Shown here: piece by piece, positions 5,717-8,787 of the stretch
Layout of the letters: each line of letters begins with the position of its first letter
Numbering within the stretch: position 1 is the stretch's first letter
Source: Ruminococcaceae bacterium UBA7217
Lineage (GTDB): Bacteria; Bacillota; Clostridia; Oscillospirales; Acutalibacteraceae
Length of the DNA stretch: 8,787 bases
NCBI GenBank assembly: GCA_002490425.1
Contig: DKTZ01000036.1
Span: forward strand, 1-8,787
Reading direction: 5' to 3'
Position numbers and translations under genes: made by a program
Notes under the pieces: model-generated
Seen by the model: only the letters and a program-made list of their open reading frames with translations
The model's database searches: none
Told to the model about the DNA's origin: nothing

Positions 5717-6577
5717 ATGAATTACATAATAATGGATTTGGAATGGAATAATGCTTATCTTAAATCGGCTCACTGCTTCGTAAACGAGATTATCGAGGTA
5801 GGAGCAATAAAGCTTAATGAAGAGCTTGAAATAACAGACACATTTTCACAGTTTATTTGTCCTGTGGCTTCTAAAAAAATCAGGAGCAGAATTAAAGAGC
5901 TTACACATATTGAAAATGAGGATTTGGAAGATGCAAGTGCTTTTAAAACGGTAATGGATGATTTTGCCGATTGGTGCGGAAACGATTTCCTGCTGCTTAC
6001 ATGGGGTGACACTGACATTCGTACGCTCATTTCAAATTACAAGTTCTTCGGCAGAAAACAGGACGTTGGCTTTATTCAACAGTATGCCGATTTGCAAAAA
6101 TATTGTCAAGGCTTTATAAATATGGAAAATGTTCAGCAGGCAGGGCTTTCTTATGCCGCAGAGTGTTTGGATATAAATCCCGATGATTTTCCGCATCACA
6201 GAGCACTTGATGACAGCCGCCTCAGCGGTGAATGTTTCAGAAAAACCTTTGATGCTCAAAAAATTGGAAAATATATTTCGGCTTGTGATGAAGATTTTTT
6301 TGAAAAGCTTGCCTTCAGACCGTATTATATCAGCAACAGAAATGACCCTAATGTTGACAGTAAGGTGTTTAACGAATTTTGCGATATTTGCGGCGGCAAT
6401 GTTCAGAAAAAGAAAAATTGGAAATATATGAATCATTCGTTCAGAGCGGTTTTCTACTGTGAACATTGTGACAGGCTGTTCAGAGTTAACGTACGAATAA
6501 AGAAACTGTATAACAGGGTGGATGTTAAAAGAAATACTGCCGAGATTGTTAAGCTGAAAGCAGAGACAGAAGAATAA
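5717..6577 (+). CDS. DEDDh 3'-5' exonuclease with C-terminal zinc ribbon
   Basis: A 286-residue soluble protein. Residues 1-180 form an RNase T/DnaQ-type exonuclease domain of the DEDDh class: Asp7 and Glu9 in MDLEW, Asp100 in TWGDTDIRTL, and His161 and Asp166 in HHRALDDSRLSG make the two-metal site that removes nucleotides from 3' ends. The MDLEWN and WGDxD patterns look more like the ERI-1/KapD branch than the DNA polymerase proofreading subunit, which suggests an RNA substrate, but this is inference. The C-terminal part has Cys222-x2-Cys225 and Cys248-x2-Cys251, a four-cysteine zinc ribbon likely to help grip nucleic acid or a partner, then a basic tail (VRIKKLYNRVDVKR). GCGGAG (5706-5711) lies five bases before the ATG. 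It follows folK by 23 bases and is the last gene before the terminator. Its link to the folate genes is positional only. Confidence 0.85.
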   Translation: MNYIIMDLEWNNAYLKSAHCFVNEIIEVGAIKLNEELEITDTFSQFICPVASKKIRSRIKELTHIENEDLEDASAFKTVMDDFADWCGNDFLLLTWGDTDIRTLISNYKFFGRKQDVGFIQQYADLQKYCQGFINMENVQQAGLSYAAECLDINPDDFPHHRALDDSRLSGECFRKTFDAQKIGKYISACDEDFFEKLAFRPYYISNRNDPNVDSKVFNEFCDICGGNVQKKKNWKYMNHSFRAVFYCEHCDRLFRVNVRIKKLYNRVDVKRNTAEIVKLKAETEE

Positions 6578-6609
6578 AAAAATGCAGTTCACCACGAACT
6601 GCATTTTTT
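6576..6609. terminator. Bidirectional intrinsic terminator between converging operons
   Basis: A perfect 10-bp stem (6581-6590 with 6596-6605, arms AATGCAGTTC and GAACTGCATT) with a five-base loop ACCAC is flanked by seven A residues on the left and six T residues on the right. Read on either strand it is a stem followed by a U-run, so it can stop the exonuclease transcript and the serA transcript. It starts inside the exonuclease stop codon and ends 20 bases before the serA stop. Confidence 0.9.
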
Positions 6610-6629
6610 ATGGGATAATTTATTTAAGA

Positions 6630-7793
6630 TTATTTAATAACTCTTACTCTGATTACGTTTTCAATAGCCTTAATTGACTCAATTGCCGATTCGGAAACAT
6701 CTGTGTCAGCGTCAAGCATTGTGTAGGCAAATTCGCCCTTTGATTTGTTAACCATATTGTCTATATTAACATTTTCATTTGCAACGGCTGTTGAAATTTG
6801 GCTGATAATGTTTGCAACATTTTTGTGAATGATTGTAATTCTTGTTCTGCCTGTTCTCGGAACATTTACATTCGGAAAGTTAACAGAATTTACAATATTG
6901 CCGTTCTCAAGGTAATCAATAATTTCATTAACTGCCATTACTGCGCAGTTGTCTTCGGATTCAGGAGTTGATGCGCCGAGGTGGGGGATAACAATTGCAC
7001 CGTTTGCGTCAAGCAGCGCATCATTGCCGAAATCAGTAACGTATGCCGCAACCTTGCCTTCGCCGAGAGCTGTGATAATGTCGTTTGTGTCAACAAGCTC
7101 GCCGCGTGCGAAGTTAAGAATTCTTACGCTGTCTTTCATTTTAGCAATATTTACTGTATTAACAATTCCTCTTGTTGAATCCGTAAGCGGAACATGAAGA
7201 GTAATGTAGTCACATTCGGCAAAAATCTCGTCAAGATTTGTAACGTGCTTAACGCTCCTTGAAAGGTTCCAAGCGGCGTCAACAGAAAGGTATGGGTCAT
7301 AACCGTAAACAGACATACCGAGTGAATTTGCGGCATTTGCAACAAGTACGCCGATAGCGCCGAGACCGATAACACCGAGCTTTTTGCCCTTGATTTCGGG
7401 ACCTGCAAATGCAGATTTGCCTTTTTCAACTGATTTTGAGAAATTCTCATCGCCCTTGAGAGTGGTTTTAACCCAATCAATTGCAGGAACGATTTTTCTT
7501 GATGCAAGGAAAAGTCCGCAAAGGACTAATTCCTTAACAGCGTTTGCGTTTGCACCGGGAGTGTTGAAAACAACCACGCCGTCTTCGGCACATTTTTGAA
7601 CGGGGATATTGTTAACGCCTGCGCCTGCTCTTGCAATAGCGAGAGTTTCGGGAGCTAATTCCATTTCGTGCATTGATGCAGAACGTACAAGAACAGCGTC
7701 GGCATTTTTAATATCGTCGGAGCATTTGTAGTCTGATGTGAAATTTTTGATTCCTGTTGCGGAAATCTTGTTTAAAGTTAAAATATTATACAT
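6630..7793 (-). CDS. serA: D-3-phosphoglycerate dehydrogenase, short form with ACT domain
   Basis: Oxidises 3-phosphoglycerate to 3-phosphohydroxypyruvate with NAD, the first step of serine synthesis. From the ATG at 7793 it has 387 residues. The NAD-binding fold shows GVIGLGAIG (140-148) with Asp166 in YGYDPY expected to hold the NAD ribose. Arg230 (NFARGELVD) and His271 (IPHLGAS) are the catalytic pair. The position of the usual catalytic Glu reads DFGND, giving Asp258; I recall a similar DFPND form in other clostridial members, so this is probably a subfamily trait. The last 75 residues (RTRITIIHKNV to IRVRVIK) form an ACT domain, which in relatives senses serine; the extra ASB domain of long forms is absent. 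A longer frame starts with TTG at 7808, but that TTG is part of TTGAGG, the ribosome site nine bases before the ATG, and MYNILTLNKIS is the usual family start. It follows serC by 15 bases. Confidence 0.94.
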   Translation of the reverse strand: MYNILTLNKISATGIKNFTSDYKCSDDIKNADAVLVRSASMHEMELAPETLAIARAGAGVNNIPVQKCAEDGVVVFNTPGANANAVKELVLCGLFLASRKIVPAIDWVKTTLKGDENFSKSVEKGKSAFAGPEIKGKKLGVIGLGAIGVLVANAANSLGMSVYGYDPYLSVDAAWNLSRSVKHVTNLDEIFAECDYITLHVPLTDSTRGIVNTVNIAKMKDSVRILNFARGELVDTNDIITALGEGKVAAYVTDFGNDALLDANGAIVIPHLGASTPESEDNCAVMAVNEIIDYLENGNIVNSVNFPNVNVPRTGRTRITIIHKNVANIISQISTAVANENVNIDNMVNKSKGEFAYTMLDADTDVSESAIESIKAIENVIRVRVIK

Positions 7794-7801
7794 TGTAATA
7801 T

Positions 7802-7808
7802 ACCTCAA
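7802..7808 (-). promoter_or_regulatory. Ribosome binding site that sets the serA start
   Basis: On the minus strand TTGAGGT (7808 to 7802) contains GAGG (7806-7803), nine bases before ATG 7793-7791. Since the only other in-frame start, TTG at 7808, lies within this site, the ATG is the likelier start. Confidence 0.75.
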
Positions 7809-8787
7809 TTATGAATTGGCTTTTTCAAATTCAGCCATAAATTTAACAAGTGCTTCAACGCCTTCATAGGGCATAGCGTTGTAAATTGATGCTCTCATTC
7901 CGCCAACCGAACGGTGACCCTTTATGTTAACAAGACCTGCCGCAGTTGCCTCTTTAACGAATTTTGCGTTAAGCTCTTCTGAGTCAGTAACAAAAGGAAC
8001 ATTCATAAGTGAGCGGTCCTTCGGAACAACAGTACCCTTGAACATCTTTGAATTATCAAGGAAATCATAGAGCAGCTTTGCTTTCTTAACGTTCTTTTCC
8101 TTCATTGCTTCAAGACCGCCGTTTTCTTTAAGCCATTCAAGAACGAGCTTGCAAATGTAAATTGTGTAGCAGGGGGGTGTGTTGTAAAGTGAATCGTTGT
8201 CAGCCATCAGCTTGTAGTCAAGCATAGAGGGAGTGTAATCTCTTGCGTTGCCGAGTAGGTCCTCACGGATAATGCAGATTGTAAGACCTGCTGGGGCAAC
8301 ATTCTTCTGTGCACCGCCGTAAAGCATACCGAATTTTGTAACATCAATAGGCTCTGAAAGGAAGCAGGACGAAATGTCTGCAATAAGCGGAACATCGCCT
8401 GTGTCGGGAAGCTCTCGAATAATATTGCCGTGAACAGTTTCATTCATACAAATATAGAAATAATCTGCATCGGGACGGAATTCGTTTTTATCCATTTCGG
8501 GAACGCATGAGAAATTCTGCTCCTTCGATGTTGCAACAACTTTAACATCGCCGTATTTTGTTGCCTCTTTGTAGGCTTTGTTGGACCACTGACCGGATAC
8601 TACATAGTCAGCCTTGCCGCTGCCGTTCATAAAGTTCATCGGGATAGCCGCAAACTGTGTTGAAGCGCCGCCCTGAAGGAAAAGAACCTTGTAGTTGTCG
8701 GGAATATTCATAAGCTCACGAAGAAGAGCCTCTGCACCCTTAATGATTTCATCATATACCTTTGAGCGGTGGCTCATTTCCATAACG
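7809..8787 (-). CDS. serC: Phosphoserine aminotransferase, N-terminus beyond window edge
   Basis: PLP enzyme that turns 3-phosphohydroxypyruvate and glutamate into phosphoserine and 2-oxoglutarate, the step after SerA. About 325 residues are visible; the family has about 360, so some 35-40 residues, with the true start and promoter, lie to the right. The ATG at 8783 is internal: the codons read V-M-E-M-S-H-R-S, which matches the SVMEMSHRS stretch found roughly 37 residues into relatives. Counting from that Met, LQGGASTQFAAIPMN (36-50) binds the PLP phosphate, Asp136 in ADISS contacts the pyridine nitrogen, Lys160 in YGGAQKN forms the Schiff base with PLP, and GHRSVGGMRASIYNA near the C-terminus is the substrate-binding arginine region. 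The order serC then serA, 15 bases apart, marks one operon transcribed leftward; serB is not in view. Confidence 0.95.
   Translation of the reverse strand, partial: VMEMSHRSKVYDEIIKGAEALLRELMNIPDNYKVLFLQGGASTQFAAIPMNFMNGSGKADYVVSGQWSNKAYKEATKYGDVKVVATSKEQNFSCVPEMDKNEFRPDADYFYICMNETVHGNIIRELPDTGDVPLIADISSCFLSEPIDVTKFGMLYGGAQKNVAPAGLTICIIREDLLGNARDYTPSMLDYKLMADNDSLYNTPPCYTIYICKLVLEWLKENGGLEAMKEKNVKKAKLLYDFLDNSKMFKGTVVPKDRSLMNVPFVTDSEELNAKFVKEATAAGLVNIKGHRSVGGMRASIYNAMPYEGVEALVKFMAEFEKANS

Noticed and set aside
6032..6604. 190-residue open frame on the minus strand opposite the exonuclease gene
   Set aside because: It lies fully antisense to a gene with complete DEDDh motifs, has no ribosome site or recognisable motif, and runs through the terminator hairpin. 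It is a shadow of an AT-rich gene.
7151..7507. 118-residue second frame inside serA
   Set aside because: It lies in another frame of the same strand within a fully conserved SerA, without a start signal or homology. It is an overlap artefact.
1..8787. Mobile element, phage, CRISPR or defence system
   Set aside because: I saw no transposase or integrase, no terminal inverted repeats, no regularly spaced repeats and no toxin-antitoxin or restriction gene. Apart from the surface genes everything is housekeeping metabolism.

Overview
The window is AT-rich, tightly packed, and reads as chromosomal DNA of a Gram-positive anaerobe of the class Clostridia, probably a gut Oscillospiraceae/Ruminococcaceae or Lachnospiraceae relative. 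The reasons are a short-form SerA with a C-terminal ACT domain, a clostridial-type polyprenyl glycosylphosphotransferase, a lipoprotein signal, AGGAG-like ribosome binding sites and classic stem plus T-run terminators. This placement is inferred from protein style, not from a marker gene. There is no sign of a mobile element, phage, CRISPR array, tRNA or rRNA.

Layout. (1) 9-1388 (+): a membrane sugar-1-phosphate transferase that starts surface glycan assembly, closed by an intrinsic terminator at 1403-1432. (2) 1443-1485: an extended -10 promoter whose -10 box lies inside a perfect 8-bp inverted repeat. (3) 1506-6577 (+): seven closely spaced genes that look like one operon: a membrane-anchored, degenerate LytR-CpsA-Psr (LCP)-like protein, a transglutaminase-like lipoprotein, the folate genes folE, folP, folB and folK, and a DEDDh 3'-5' exonuclease with a C-terminal zinc ribbon. 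(4) 6576-6609: a symmetric hairpin with A-run and T-run that can end transcription from both sides. (5) 6630-8787 (-): serA and serC, converging on the folate operon, with serC cut by the right edge of the window.

How the genes work together. FolE makes dihydroneopterin triphosphate from GTP. FolB cleaves dihydroneopterin (after dephosphorylation by an enzyme not seen here) to 6-hydroxymethyl-dihydropterin. FolK pyrophosphorylates that, and FolP condenses it with p-aminobenzoate to dihydropteroate. FolC, dihydrofolate reductase and pABA synthesis genes are not in the window. SerA and SerC carry out the first two steps of serine synthesis from 3-phosphoglycerate; serine is the main donor of one-carbon units to tetrahydrofolate, so the two convergent operons are metabolically related, although nothing in the sequence shows co-regulation. 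The two envelope-type genes at the head of the folate operon have no obvious biochemical link to folate.

Most of the window is ordinary metabolism. I found no clear new system. The points most worth a second look are the LCP-like protein that has lost its catalytic arginines and carries a 30-bp tandem duplication, its pairing with a transglutaminase lipoprotein ahead of the folate genes, the dyad over the promoter, the divergent FolP motifs with a TTG start, and the serA start, where the longest reading frame begins inside the ribosome binding site.
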